NCBI RefSeq assembly: GCF_003315485.1
Contig: NZ_QNSE01000005.1
Location: 248,001-312,000 of the forward strand
Origin: Marinomonas rhizomae
GTDB taxonomy: Bacteria > Pseudomonadota > Gammaproteobacteria > Pseudomonadales > Marinomonadaceae
DNA length: 64,000 nt
Reading direction: 5' to 3'
The notes below the pieces were generated by a model. The model made no database searches, was not told where the DNA came from, and saw only the letters and a list, made by a program, of their open reading frames with translations. The translations under genes were made by a program, and so were the position numbers. Shown here piece by piece: positions 33,895-42,698 of the stretch; within the stretch, counting starts at the first letter, position 1; each line of letters begins with the position of its first letter.

Positions 33895-34632
33895 ATATTC
33901 ATCTATATTAATAGTTCCAAGCATATACATCAGTTCATTTGTTGATATGCCCCCGAACTCTTCTCTAATGTTAAGTAAAAGTTTTTCCGCGTAGCGACGG
34001 CTTATAGGATAATGGTGCTCGATCTCTGTTAAGGCTTCTCCGTTTAACAGGTGTTTGAGCACCATTATTTTTTTTGCCGTAAATGTCTCTAACAGTGGAG
34101 CAATAAAAAAACGAAGATCTTCTTTAGATTCCATCACTTTATAGTGATAAGACCTAGATAACCTCTCCAGATCAACCATAGATGATACTTTTAAGTCTTT
34201 AAAATATTGACTTTCAGTTTTTTTTGTAATTACTGAAATTCCTGCTATCGCAAACTTCCCATAAAATATGGGTACAGATAAACCGTTAGAAATACCAAAT
34301 TTTTCTTTCGCATCTACCGTTACATTTTTTTCTTCTCTCGTTACGTTCCCCAAACTTATCTCTTCCCACCAATCAATAGGTGTCCTTCTGCCTTGACTAG
34401 CCAACCTCAAGACGAAATCTCTATTACCGTAATCATTCTTGATATAATACTGAACAAATGAAGAGAAGCCTTCAGAAAAGTGCAACACAGGTTGAACTGC
34501 AGAATTCAAATACATTGGTCTTGGGTAGAACGAATAAAGGACAGCATCAAAACCGATTTTTTCAATTTCATCGGTCAGATTCTCAAAACTATCACTAAAG
34601 CAACTGGCAAAACTTGTCTTACTCACATCCAT
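33889..34632 (-). CDS. LuxR-type regulator with autoinducer-binding domain
   Basis: A 247-residue regulator. Residues about 15-165 have the pattern of the autoinducer-binding domain of LuxR proteins: VQYYIKNDYGNRDFVL, TPIDWWEE, then KFGISNGLSVPIFYG and AGISVI. The C-terminal 65 residues (FTAKKIMVLKHLLNGEALTE, then YPISRRYAEKLLLNIREEFG) align with a GerE/LuxR HTH, but several usual positions differ (for example no TVxxHL), so it is divergent. Convergent with the acyl-synthase/methyltransferase gene with a shared end, which makes it the likely receptor for that enzyme's product (inference). Confidence 0.78.
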   Translation of the reverse strand: MDVSKTSFASCFSDSFENLTDEIEKIGFDAVLYSFYPRPMYLNSAVQPVLHFSEGFSSFVQYYIKNDYGNRDFVLRLASQGRRTPIDWWEEISLGNVTREEKNVTVDAKEKFGISNGLSVPIFYGKFAIAGISVITKKTESQYFKDLKVSSMVDLERLSRSYHYKVMESKEDLRFFIAPLLETFTAKKIMVLKHLLNGEALTEIEHHYPISRRYAEKLLLNIREEFGGISTNELMYMLGTINIDEYL

Positions 34633-35008
34633 ATTTATCTTCTCAAAATGATCTAAAAATTCGCTTTATCTTGACCTAAATAAATTTCGGGTATAGATCA
34701 ATCTTCAATCTGAAAGACTTCAGCAGTTAGCTTATCTTTGGGAAATAGAGTGACATATACCTATAAAACAACTTTTCTTACCAATCCCGTATCCATCTAC
34801 ACATCAAAAAATACGCTCCAAATGTAAAGAAAGAGTAATTTCCTACATTGTCAGAATAAGAAAATATATTCAATATCTGGAAAATGCTCATTGCTTAGCC
34901 AACAGGCATATTGTAGGAATAACTCATAGCTACCAATCAGTTAAGAGAGTTTTTTTGTATGTGAATATGCTTTATATCAAATTCATAAATAAGAAGGAAT
35001 ATATAGAA
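34633..35008. other. Intergenic region between luxR-type and traT-like genes
   Basis: A+T-rich divergent region of about 375 bases. It contains the palindrome CTGAA-AGAC-TTCAG near 34710-34723, a candidate regulatory site on the luxR side. No gene is called; the frame upstream of the traT-like ATG has no ribosome site. Confidence 0.4.
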
Positions 35009-35782
35009 ATGAATAGCACTCTTAAAATTGGCATAATTTCTGCGGTGTTGTATACATTAGTCGGTTGTTCTGCCGTAAACACCATGGCCAAAAAGCAAGA
35101 CTTATCCGTTGAAACTCGTCTGAGCCATTCCATTGTTTTAGAGCCAGTCTCTCCTTCAAAACGCATAGTATATGCAAGAGTTCGAGACGTTAGCGGCAAC
35201 CAAATGCGTAAAGATATGCAGAAAAAAATTGTGGCTCATCTTCAAACCGAAGGTTTCACCGTCACCGAAGATCCTACAAAAGCAAATCTAATGCTAAATG
35301 CAACCATTCTTTCAGCCAGCAAAATGACAGCGGACGAAGTAAGCAGATCACTTTCAAGCGGCTACAAAGGTGCAGCCGAAGGCGCACTTATTGGCGGAGG
35401 ACTTACGGCTATTACAGGCGGGTCAAATTCTGACGCTCTAAAAGCTGGTGCACTGACAGCGGTAGGAGGCTTTTTAGCTGATGCCTTTGTTGAAGACGTT
35501 TATTACACCTTCATAATGGATGTTGAGCTACGAGAAAGACCTCTGGAAGGTGATTCCATCGAAAATTCGAAAAAGAGTATCAGCGCAAAAGGTATGAGCG
35601 GTCAAAACGCAGCTAACTTAACCGTAGCCAAGAGCTCTGTTGAACGTGGTGAAAACTATAAATGGATCACATACGAAACTCGTATCGTCACCACTGCCAA
35701 TCAAATGAATCTAAAAATTGAAGAAGCAATTCCAGCTGTACAAGACAAAACTGCTTACAGTTTGTCTGAAATGCTACTTTAA
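35009..35782 (+). CDS. traT: TraT-like outer-membrane lipoprotein
   Basis: A 257-residue lipoprotein clearly related to TraT of F-type plasmids, the surface-exclusion and complement-resistance protein. Lipobox LVGC gives Cys20. Hallmarks are MAKKQDLSVETRLSHSIVLE, SGYKGAAEGALIGGG, a central glycine-rich hydrophobic stretch, ADAFVEDVYYTFIMDV and the end motif NQMNLKIEEAIPAV. I start at ATG 35009 (AAGGAA upstream), not at the earlier in-frame ATG 34955. No tra genes are near, so it is a chromosomal or island-borne homologue rather than part of a transfer operon. It precedes a set of envelope genes. Confidence 0.88.
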   Translation: MNSTLKIGIISAVLYTLVGCSAVNTMAKKQDLSVETRLSHSIVLEPVSPSKRIVYARVRDVSGNQMRKDMQKKIVAHLQTEGFTVTEDPTKANLMLNATILSASKMTADEVSRSLSSGYKGAAEGALIGGGLTAITGGSNSDALKAGALTAVGGFLADAFVEDVYYTFIMDVELRERPLEGDSIENSKKSISAKGMSGQNAANLTVAKSSVERGENYKWITYETRIVTTANQMNLKIEEAIPAVQDKTAYSLSEMLL

Positions 35783-35795
35783 TAGTCCCATCTCA

Positions 35796-35831
35796 AAGTA
35801 GGTTTCGAGTTTTTAATATTGAAGCCTACTT
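35796..35831 (+). terminator. Hairpin after the traT-like gene
   Basis: AAGTAGGTTTC (35796-35806) pairs over 11 bases with GAAGCCTACTT (35821-35831), including one G-U pair. No clear T run follows, so read-through into the next genes is possible. Confidence 0.5.
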
Positions 35832-35855
35832 AACTTAAAAATTAGAGAAATTATT

Positions 35856-36203
35856 ATGTTTGTAGTTATTCTGTGGATTGCATTTGCTATTTTAGTCGGC
35901 CTTCTCGCAAGTACAAAAGGCCGATCTGGTTTTTTGTTTTTCTTACTGGCATTAGTCCTATCACCTGTAATTGGACTAATCATTGCGCTGGTCGTTCCCA
36001 AAAACAATGAGATAGTTGAATCTAAAGCGATAGAAACGGGTGGCATGAGGAAATGCCCAAACTGTGCGGAACTTGTAAAATCAGAAGCAAAAATATGTAA
36101 ACACTGTCAGTCTGATTTAAATAATACAGTGACAAATGAAATGAAAATCAAAGAAAATAAATTATCTAAAAAAATAGATTCATCTACAGATATTGATTTA
36201 TAG
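35856..36203 (+). CDS. Small membrane protein with zinc ribbon
   Basis: A 115-residue protein. Two membrane helices occupy residues 2-18 and 28-47. A zinc-ribbon follows: CPNCAELVKSEAKICKHCQ, with two CxxC pairs at about 67-70 and 82-85. The tail is charged. Such helix plus zinc-ribbon proteins are common and of unknown function. Only 3 bases separate it from the next gene, so they are co-transcribed. Confidence 0.7.
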   Translation: MFVVILWIAFAILVGLLASTKGRSGFLFFLLALVLSPVIGLIIALVVPKNNEIVESKAIETGGMRKCPNCAELVKSEAKICKHCQSDLNNTVTNEMKIKENKLSKKIDSSTDIDL

Positions 36204-36206
36204 GTA

Positions 36207-36800
36207 ATGAAAATGAAAATTTATCTGAAAATATGTATCTTTCTATTATTATTAATCGCCACAATAGAACTCACAATCGATATTAAAGAAAATCATCAAC
36301 TCTACTGGAGCTCTTTGTACATTAAAGCAGCCGCTCTATCATTTTTTTTCTTCTCCTTCCTTAAATTTAGAAAAAACATTCCTTTATTTATTTTTTCTTG
36401 TATTTTAATGTTTTCATTTGAAATAAATGATCTCTTAATGGCAGCTAATAATTTATCTCAACAAATAATAGACAACCCCAAAAAAAATGTTGCGAAATCA
36501 ATTTATCTAATCACTCCATTGATAATAGCATCATTCTATATAATTTTATCTTTATCTAGAATTAGACCTGGATTTGTGACTAAAACAAAAACAATCATCA
36601 TATTATCGGCCTCATTTTTATTAATAAGATTAACAATCAACGGCATAGCATTGAAATCAAAATTAGAAAATCCTGACTTTTATTGGAACAATATAAATTA
36701 TTATAGTTATATATTTAATAGCGTTCTATGGGCATCTATAGATATTATATTTATTGGCTTCCTATTCTTTTATCTATCCAAGTTAAAAAAACATGAATAA
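36207..36800 (+). CDS. Hypothetical polytopic membrane protein
   Basis: A 197-residue protein with five to six hydrophobic segments spread along its length and no recognisable family. A+T-rich with many Ile and Leu codons of the ATA/TTA type, unlike core genes in this window. It overlaps the next gene by 8 bases, so translation is coupled. Confidence 0.6.
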   Translation: MKMKIYLKICIFLLLLIATIELTIDIKENHQLYWSSLYIKAAALSFFFFSFLKFRKNIPLFIFSCILMFSFEINDLLMAANNLSQQIIDNPKKNVAKSIYLITPLIIASFYIILSLSRIRPGFVTKTKTIIILSASFLLIRLTINGIALKSKLENPDFYWNNINYYSYIFNSVLWASIDIIFIGFLFFYLSKLKKHE

Positions 36801-37560
36801 AATCATCTTTATCATTCCTATTTTTTTATTTTCTTCTGTAGGAAACTCTAGCAATTATCACGCAGGAAATTACCCCAGGTTCTCCAACGCCATTATATGG
36901 CCATCCGGGGAGTCTGTTTCCGCGCGAGCTAATAATGTGTCTAGAGCTATCGAAAGAGCTGACGCAATCCCACTAAGCGATACCTACAGGCTTAAAGAAC
37001 TAAGCCAGTATCTATTTCCAAGCTCTGTGTATGGTGACAGTTATTTGCAAAATAAACTGGCTTCCGATGGCTTCACTCAAGCTCTTGGCAATGTGGTAAA
37101 ACAGTTTGGCTGTGCAGAATACCGGTTTAGACACGACTTACCTGAATCAACAGGCTGCCTAAATGGATCCTCGAATCAAAAAGAGGCCATGCCCTTTGTA
37201 TCAGGACAATTTACTAGTAATCGAATAGAGAGCTTCATTGACGACCAAAGCAACAATATCAACTTCCATGCCTATCTAAAAAGCACAAATGAGAGAAGCC
37301 TCGACTCCGCTTTTGGTAGCGTACACGAGTTAGGTACATTTTTTGGCAGACTAGCGGGTAGGCAAAGCCTTGTTCTGAGTATTGACTTACAAACCTACCA
37401 ACTTAATGCCAATGGTTTTCGTGGAGACAAGATCAACAAAAAACCTTATACCTATTTTTTGATCCTACCTAAAGCTACAGATATTTCTAAACAAGCCAGC
37501 CAAGAAGAAGCAGGGGGATTTTCAAAGAGTCGCTCTAGGATACTTATTTTGAATAAGTAA
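36793..37560 (+). CDS. Hypothetical exported protein
   Basis: A 255-residue protein with a signal peptide (MNKIIFIIPIFLFSSVGNSS). The mature part has two Cys (CAEYRF and GCLNG), likely a disulfide in the periplasm, and no domain I recognise. It lies in the middle of the envelope gene set, coupled to the membrane protein before it. Confidence 0.6.
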   Translation: MNKIIFIIPIFLFSSVGNSSNYHAGNYPRFSNAIIWPSGESVSARANNVSRAIERADAIPLSDTYRLKELSQYLFPSSVYGDSYLQNKLASDGFTQALGNVVKQFGCAEYRFRHDLPESTGCLNGSSNQKEAMPFVSGQFTSNRIESFIDDQSNNINFHAYLKSTNERSLDSAFGSVHELGTFFGRLAGRQSLVLSIDLQTYQLNANGFRGDKINKKPYTYFLILPKATDISKQASQEEAGGFSKSRSRILILNK

Positions 37561-37649
37561 ATTGAATTTTATAATCATGACCTTACACTCTTGTTAGTAT
37601 ATTATTTTTACGATATCTTTACATTTCTAGTTTGATAGGAAACGCCTAA

Positions 37650-38729
37650 ATGTGGCGTTGTCAAGATATGGATAATCACTTGAAAAAAATTATATATCTT
37701 AGCGTATTAACTATTTTAGTGTCTGCATGCGCCTCAAAAAACCATACAACTCCTGCTTCTGTAATACCTATTGAAGAAGTTGCACCTCCCCAAAAAACAG
37801 AAACTCACCTTTCAGTAAAAGATGAGTCTACAGCAGAAAAATTAGGGTTTTACGAAAAAGAGTCTGGTAGCACCGCTGTAAATTTTGCATTCACAGAAAG
37901 TACAGCTATTTCTAAAGATCAATTGGACTCTGAAGTTATTAATAAAACAGTATCTTTTATAGACAAAAATCTTGAATTTATTAGATACAGTTTTGGTAAA
38001 AACAACTCTATTTATGTAGCTGATTTTTCAAATGCATTAATGTTCGATTATAGAAAAAGCAGCGTTAGAAACTCAGATCAGAGTTTATTGGGTAACTTTT
38101 CTAGACTATATGGCTCTGCAGCTTTTGGAAAGTATCTTTATATTATTGGCCACACAGATAGTGATGGAAGTGCATCGTATAACTATGGATTGAGTGCAAG
38201 GCGCGCACGTTCTGTCGCCTCTATTCTAATTGATAATGACGTTGATGGATCAAAATTAAGCATTGTTCCGGCTGGTGAATATTTACCTAAAGTATCGAAT
38301 AGTACCAATGAAGGAAAGCAACAGAATCGCAGAGTGGAAGTGATCTCTGCAGATAGTCGAGCACTCATTCAATCTTACCTTCGACAGCTAAAATGTCCTC
38401 CTAATGAACGCTGCCAAAGAAAAATACTCAATATCTTTGATGTCCGAAAAGTGGGTGCCAATACAGAAATGAACATCAAGAACCCGTATTCGCTTGCAAT
38501 CCATTCTCCTGAACTAAATAACTTAATTCAACTTGATGAATCACTTAGAGAGAATCCTGATTTTTTAAATACTAAACCATTAAGTTTAAATGATGAACGA
38601 AATCTAATCGAGATGGGTGAATTACGACAAAACCTTCTAATTGAAATTGATATAAGACCTGTTCTTAGGTTAGCAATACAAAAACGAGCGGGCTTTCACA
38701 TCCCTAAAAAATATATAATCAAAGACTGA
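37650..38729 (+). CDS. OmpA-domain lipoprotein
   Basis: A 359-residue lipoprotein. The signal ends at LVSAC (Cys near 27 from this start, 21 from the alternative ATG at 37668). The OmpA C-terminal peptidoglycan-binding domain occupies about 125-235 (IIGHTDSDGSASYNYGLSAR, RRVEV), and a further 125-residue region of unknown type follows. AGGA 9 bases upstream favours ATG 37650; the ATG lies in the loop of a small AACGCC/GGCGTT hairpin (37641-37659). Seven bases before the coiled-coil membrane gene. Confidence 0.8.
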   Translation: MWRCQDMDNHLKKIIYLSVLTILVSACASKNHTTPASVIPIEEVAPPQKTETHLSVKDESTAEKLGFYEKESGSTAVNFAFTESTAISKDQLDSEVINKTVSFIDKNLEFIRYSFGKNNSIYVADFSNALMFDYRKSSVRNSDQSLLGNFSRLYGSAAFGKYLYIIGHTDSDGSASYNYGLSARRARSVASILIDNDVDGSKLSIVPAGEYLPKVSNSTNEGKQQNRRVEVISADSRALIQSYLRQLKCPPNERCQRKILNIFDVRKVGANTEMNIKNPYSLAIHSPELNNLIQLDESLRENPDFLNTKPLSLNDERNLIEMGELRQNLLIEIDIRPVLRLAIQKRAGFHIPKKYIIKD

Positions 38730-38736
38730 GGTTTTT

Positions 38737-40050
38737 ATGGAAGAATTAAAGCGATCAATAGAGAAACTTATTAATGAGTCTCCTGTTGATGAAGCAACGA
38801 GACATCATGACAAGTCTCATATCTCACACCTTGTAGATGAAGACATAAGCGAAGTCAATTCATCAAAAGTGCTACATACAGATAAATATTATCGTACACA
38901 TAGGATTGAAGAGGCTGCCATTGGAAGTATTAAAGATAAACTCGGGCGCTGGGCAAATCAGCGTAATGATATAGTACTTAAGGCTAAAGGTATCATTGCT
39001 AAACAGTCGAACTCAGAACTAGATATAAAAAAGCGTAAACTAACTGAAGAAATGGAAGATACGAAGTCAAAAGCGAAAGACTCGTATATGCGCAACAATA
39101 ACTACGCTGATTTAAAAGCAAATTTTGATGGTACTAAAAGACGCTATGAGGATATGCGCGCAGAGCTAGGTGGGAAGCCTCCTATTACAAGCCGAATCTG
39201 GCTATACATAATAGGAATAGCTCTTATTGGCTTTATTGAGTGGTTCGTAAACTACTCTACTTTCAGCACAAAGTATCCTCCAGGCATAGCTTTTGGTGCC
39301 ACAGTATTAATTGCACTTTCAATTGCTTTAGCATCTCATTTTCATGGTGGGTTATTAAAACAGAGATTATCTCTTTTTGCTAAACATAGAAAGAAAGAAG
39401 AAAAACGACAAATCATAATAAAGCAATCTTTTTTTTCTTTGCTATTAATTATTTCTCTTATAGTAGTAACCTATAATAGATATGACATATTGGCTGCCAA
39501 CGTTATTGAGTCGGGTGGCATCAGCTTAGCAGGAATAGATGAAAAAACAGAATCAATTATAGGTGTTTTAATACAGTTTGTTTTATTAAATATACTAGTA
39601 TGGATTGTTGGTGTTGCTATTTCATATTTTATTCATGATCCTCGACCAGACTATCAAGAGGCCTTTAAGCATTATGAACACGCAAAAGTGAAATTTTATA
39701 AAGCAGACAAAGGGTTACAAGAAGAAATTGAGAGGATAGGAGAAAGTTTTGAAGAACAGCTTAAAAAAATAACAAACTCTCTTGCTAGTCATCAAACAGA
39801 TATAAAAGATATATCCAACCTACTTGACCGATTAGTAGCAAAAGAGGCAAGCCTTATAAAGCAAGCCTCAACGTCGATAAATAATATGTTAGAAAAGCAT
39901 CACTCAATGTTAATTACTGAATTTAATACTAAGTCAATGTTTGATGTGAAAATCGGTCCTGATGCATTATCCGTTGACGAATTTAAGACTAAATCGATTT
40001 CTGTAGATAGCAATTTTGTTCGTCATACACTCTCTTTGGAGGTGATTTAA
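38737..40050 (+). CDS. Coiled-coil protein with four membrane helices
   Basis: A 437-residue protein of unknown function. Residues 1-145 are hydrophilic and partly coiled coil, four membrane helices lie at about 152-172, 183-203, 228-248 and 277-300, and a second coiled coil covers 310-395. Both ends are likely cytoplasmic. It does not show the MotA/ExbB motifs, so a Zorya-like motor reading is not supported. It is coupled to its neighbours by gaps of 7 and 1 bases, which argues that the three products work together. Confidence 0.65.
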   Translation: MEELKRSIEKLINESPVDEATRHHDKSHISHLVDEDISEVNSSKVLHTDKYYRTHRIEEAAIGSIKDKLGRWANQRNDIVLKAKGIIAKQSNSELDIKKRKLTEEMEDTKSKAKDSYMRNNNYADLKANFDGTKRRYEDMRAELGGKPPITSRIWLYIIGIALIGFIEWFVNYSTFSTKYPPGIAFGATVLIALSIALASHFHGGLLKQRLSLFAKHRKKEEKRQIIIKQSFFSLLLIISLIVVTYNRYDILAANVIESGGISLAGIDEKTESIIGVLIQFVLLNILVWIVGVAISYFIHDPRPDYQEAFKHYEHAKVKFYKADKGLQEEIERIGESFEEQLKKITNSLASHQTDIKDISNLLDRLVAKEASLIKQASTSINNMLEKHHSMLITEFNTKSMFDVKIGPDALSVDEFKTKSISVDSNFVRHTLSLEVI

Positions 40051-40051
40051 T

Positions 40052-41206
40052 ATGTTCAAAAAATTATTAATTTCCGCGTTGATAACATTACCTTCTATAG
40101 TAATGGCGGACGGCCTTTTAAGAACGACAAACTTAGATAAATATTGTGAAATTAATCCAGGAGATAGACAGACGGTTATCTATTTAGACCAAAACATCAT
40201 TGCCTCTAAAGATCCAAATTGGTACAAAGACATTCTTAATAAAGTAAAGTATCGTCCAGGCGAAAAAATCCAGTTTGTAAATATTAATAACGGAGGATCT
40301 ACTGTCGAACTAATATGGGAAACATGCTATCCATCTTTTACGGCAGAACGATTGAAAAAATTAAAAGAAAATGAAGGATTTGGAAGTTTATTTACAGGCG
40401 GAGTAGCTGATAATCTATCCAATGATCAAAAATTCTTTAATAAACAAATAGTTAAAGCCTTAAGCTATCCCTTACAAAAAACTCGGCATGAAACAGCACC
40501 ATCCTTTTCAGCCTCTTCATTTCCACGCAAAAAGCTAATTGAAGCAATCTATTACGACTCAAAACGTTTAGATGTGGATGATGTATTCAGCAGAGTAATT
40601 ATTTTCTCAGATATGATAGAAAATAGTGATCTTTTTACACTTGAATCATTTAATCCATTAGATACAGCAAAATCGGTAGCTAAGCGCTATCCAATGTTCT
40701 TAAATTATTCTAGTTTTCAAATTTACGGCATTAACTACACGAATAACGAAACTAAGATCAATGAAAATATTCGTGATTTCTGGAGCCAGTTTCTTCTGTT
40801 ATCAGGAGCTTATGTTGAGCAATATGGGGCTCAATTAGCTGTTGAGGAAGACACTTTAGCTTGGGGCTTTTACAAATTTAAAGGTTATGTTCAAGTCTCC
40901 GGCATTAAAGGAGCTTCAGCTTTTAGAATGATTATTGGTGACGATGGAAAAATTCGACACGGTTGGTTAGAAATAGCTGATATGTACCTCCCAGTCTCAG
41001 GTGAAGTAAAATGTAGTGGGCAAAACTGTACTATTGATGCAGAGGTATTAGCTTCACCAAATCTTGACGCCTTTAGAAAAAAAGATGTTCTACGCATTGA
41101 AGGAACATTGGAAAACTTAAAAGGCCATGTTGGTGGTAAAGACGAGTCTGTCATTGATAGCCAAGGTAACCCTTACCAGCATCCTATTAGCCTATCTAGA
41201 ATTTAA
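40052..41206 (+). CDS. Exported vWA-like protein of the envelope module
   Basis: A 384-residue protein with a signal peptide ending near MAD (residue 20). Early in the mature part RQTVIYLDQN (about 39-48) and later VIIFSDMIENS (about 183-193) have the strand-Asp pattern of von Willebrand A folds, though the first motif lacks the usual DxSxS metal site. The C-terminal 120 residues contain a second domain with a CSGQNC pair. I do not recognise the family. One base separates it from the coiled-coil membrane gene. Confidence 0.6.
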   Translation: MFKKLLISALITLPSIVMADGLLRTTNLDKYCEINPGDRQTVIYLDQNIIASKDPNWYKDILNKVKYRPGEKIQFVNINNGGSTVELIWETCYPSFTAERLKKLKENEGFGSLFTGGVADNLSNDQKFFNKQIVKALSYPLQKTRHETAPSFSASSFPRKKLIEAIYYDSKRLDVDDVFSRVIIFSDMIENSDLFTLESFNPLDTAKSVAKRYPMFLNYSSFQIYGINYTNNETKINENIRDFWSQFLLLSGAYVEQYGAQLAVEEDTLAWGFYKFKGYVQVSGIKGASAFRMIIGDDGKIRHGWLEIADMYLPVSGEVKCSGQNCTIDAEVLASPNLDAFRKKDVLRIEGTLENLKGHVGGKDESVIDSQGNPYQHPISLSRI

Positions 41207-41234
41207 TCCTAGTATAAAATAACAGAACAGTAAT

Positions 41235-41267
41235 AAATGGTCTGGCAGTTGAACTTCCAGACCATTT
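41235..41267. terminator. Bidirectional terminator hairpin
   Basis: AAATGGTCTGG (41235-41245) pairs perfectly over 11 bases with CCAGACCATTT (41257-41267). It separates the envelope module (+) from ribN (-). Confidence 0.65.
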
Positions 41268-41295
41268 GAAGAAAAAACTAATAGTGTTAGAGCTA

Positions 41296-42237
41296 CTAGG
41301 CCACTGCAGCCAATTCAGCCTTTCTAAGCTCTTTCATCCTCAAGCCGATGTTACCGAAAATTAGCATCAAGCCGCCGATAATTTGGTAGCCGGTTAAGCC
41401 CATGTCGAGGAAAAGCCAATTGATCGCAGCAGCAAAGACAGGGAAAGACAACTCGGCCAAGGTGGCAAGTTGCGCAGGCACGGTTTTTAACCCTTGGTAA
41501 TAGAACCACATGCCGATAAAACCACTCAACAAGGCCATTGCGATCGCGAGGCTGAGATCAATCGACTTCATCGCTACCAAGCTATCAGACTGCGCTAACG
41601 CCATGGGTAATAACACCAATAAACCCGCGACAAAACGCCCCGACATAATGGCATTAGCAGGCATATGTTGATGTGATAAATATTTACCACAAACGGTTGC
41701 TGCGCCCCATGCGATCACGGCGATGAGCGTGTAGCCATAACCTTTCATGATGCTGGTAGTATCGCTTGAATAGTGCCATTGTGCATCGCCCAATTGGCGA
41801 AGATCCGGCCACATCATCACAAAACTGCCCAGTAAAATCACCGCTGCCCAGCGGACAAACTGTCCTTCAATACGTTCTTTCAACAACCAATAAGCCAACA
41901 GGATCGCCACAATGGGTTGCAGCTTTTGCAGCAAGATAACCACAGTAGGATTGAGGTAGTGAAAGGCTTCGGTAAATGCCAAGGTGCCCATAGCAGAGCC
42001 GATGCCGCCAATAAAAAACAAACACGAAAAGCCGCTTATCGACATATGACGATAGACATGGCGGTAGCGCCACAGCATAGGACTGACGAACAACACCAAA
42101 GTAAGGTGTTCGATTAAGACAATTTGCAGAGTGGAATAACCCGCTCCCAACAAGGGATAACGAATTAAAGTATCAAGCGCCCACGTAAAGCACGCGATCA
42201 TGATAAAGAATGTTCCTGCCATCTTTGGTTTCTCCAA
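41296..42237 (-). CDS. ribN: Riboflavin transporter RibN (EamA/DMT fold)
   Basis: A 313-residue protein with ten membrane helices in two EamA repeats. The EamA fold alone does not define the substrate; the assignment comes from the FMN riboswitch directly upstream on the same strand, as known for RibN importers in Rhizobium and Vibrio. It sits in the inner membrane and imports riboflavin. It ends 90 bases from the convergent envelope module, separated by a strong hairpin. Composition returns to the core type here. Confidence 0.85.
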   Translation of the reverse strand: MEKPKMAGTFFIMIACFTWALDTLIRYPLLGAGYSTLQIVLIEHLTLVLFVSPMLWRYRHVYRHMSISGFSCLFFIGGIGSAMGTLAFTEAFHYLNPTVVILLQKLQPIVAILLAYWLLKERIEGQFVRWAAVILLGSFVMMWPDLRQLGDAQWHYSSDTTSIMKGYGYTLIAVIAWGAATVCGKYLSHQHMPANAIMSGRFVAGLLVLLPMALAQSDSLVAMKSIDLSLAIAMALLSGFIGMWFYYQGLKTVPAQLATLAELSFPVFAAAINWLFLDMGLTGYQIIGGLMLIFGNIGLRMKELRKAELAAVA

Positions 42238-42309
42238 ATAATAAGATGCACAGGGGTGATGAGAACGAATAGTACCAAGCGCTGCACATAAAAAAGCACA
42301 GCACAGAAA

Positions 42310-42328
42310 CGCCTAAAGAAATTAGGCG
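42310..42328 (-). promoter_or_regulatory. Expression-platform hairpin of the FMN riboswitch
   Basis: On the minus strand CGCCTAA pairs with TTAGGCG across a short loop, just past the aptamer and before ribN. It is followed by TTTCTG, a poor U-tract. It could be a terminator arm switched by FMN. Confidence 0.55.
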
Positions 42329-42340
42329 CAACTAAGACTT

Positions 42341-42526
42341 GGTCGATCTTCTATCATCCGGACTATGACCGTCGGCTCTGGAGTCTCACCAGATCTGCTG
42401 ACCCTTGCTGCTTAAAAGACACTTATTAAGGCAAAGAAACAAGGCGCTCGCGGGCTGTTTCATTGGATTATAAAACCAAGAAAATCACCGCCGGTGGGGA
42501 ATTTCGCCCCGCCCCGAAGTTCGATT
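42341..42526 (-). promoter_or_regulatory. FMN riboswitch (RFN element)
   Basis: On the minus strand the conserved RFN parts occur in order: CTTCGGGGCGGGG, AAATTCCCCACCGGCGGT, AGCCCGCGAGC, GGTCAGCAGATCTGGTGAGA, TCCAGAGCCGACGGT and CATAGTCCGGATG. The element is complete, with a long variable arm between AGCCCGCGAGC and GGTCAGCAG. It binds FMN and should reduce ribN expression when flavin is plentiful. Confidence 0.95.
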
Positions 42527-42698
42527 AATGTAAAAAATTACTGCCTAACTTTAACTCCATCACCTGACTTAGGCAATAAGTTCTCTATGTCGATGAATGA
42601 AATAGTCTATTTCTAATACAATAAAAAGTGTGACCACGTGTCACGCATTCGTATACACTCTTTATCCAAAAAATAATTCATTGAGTGGGATAACTCCA

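Noticed and set aside
38737-40050. ZorA-like (MotA-type) motor protein next to an OmpA-domain protein, that is, a Zorya defence system
   Set aside because: The protein has no MotA/ExbB-like motifs, the OmpA-domain protein is a lipoprotein rather than a MotB-like membrane protein, and no helicase or nuclease gene follows.
30427-41295. Prophage or integrated conjugative element
   Set aside because: No integrase, capsid, terminase, relaxase or other transfer gene was recognised; TraT alone is not enough.
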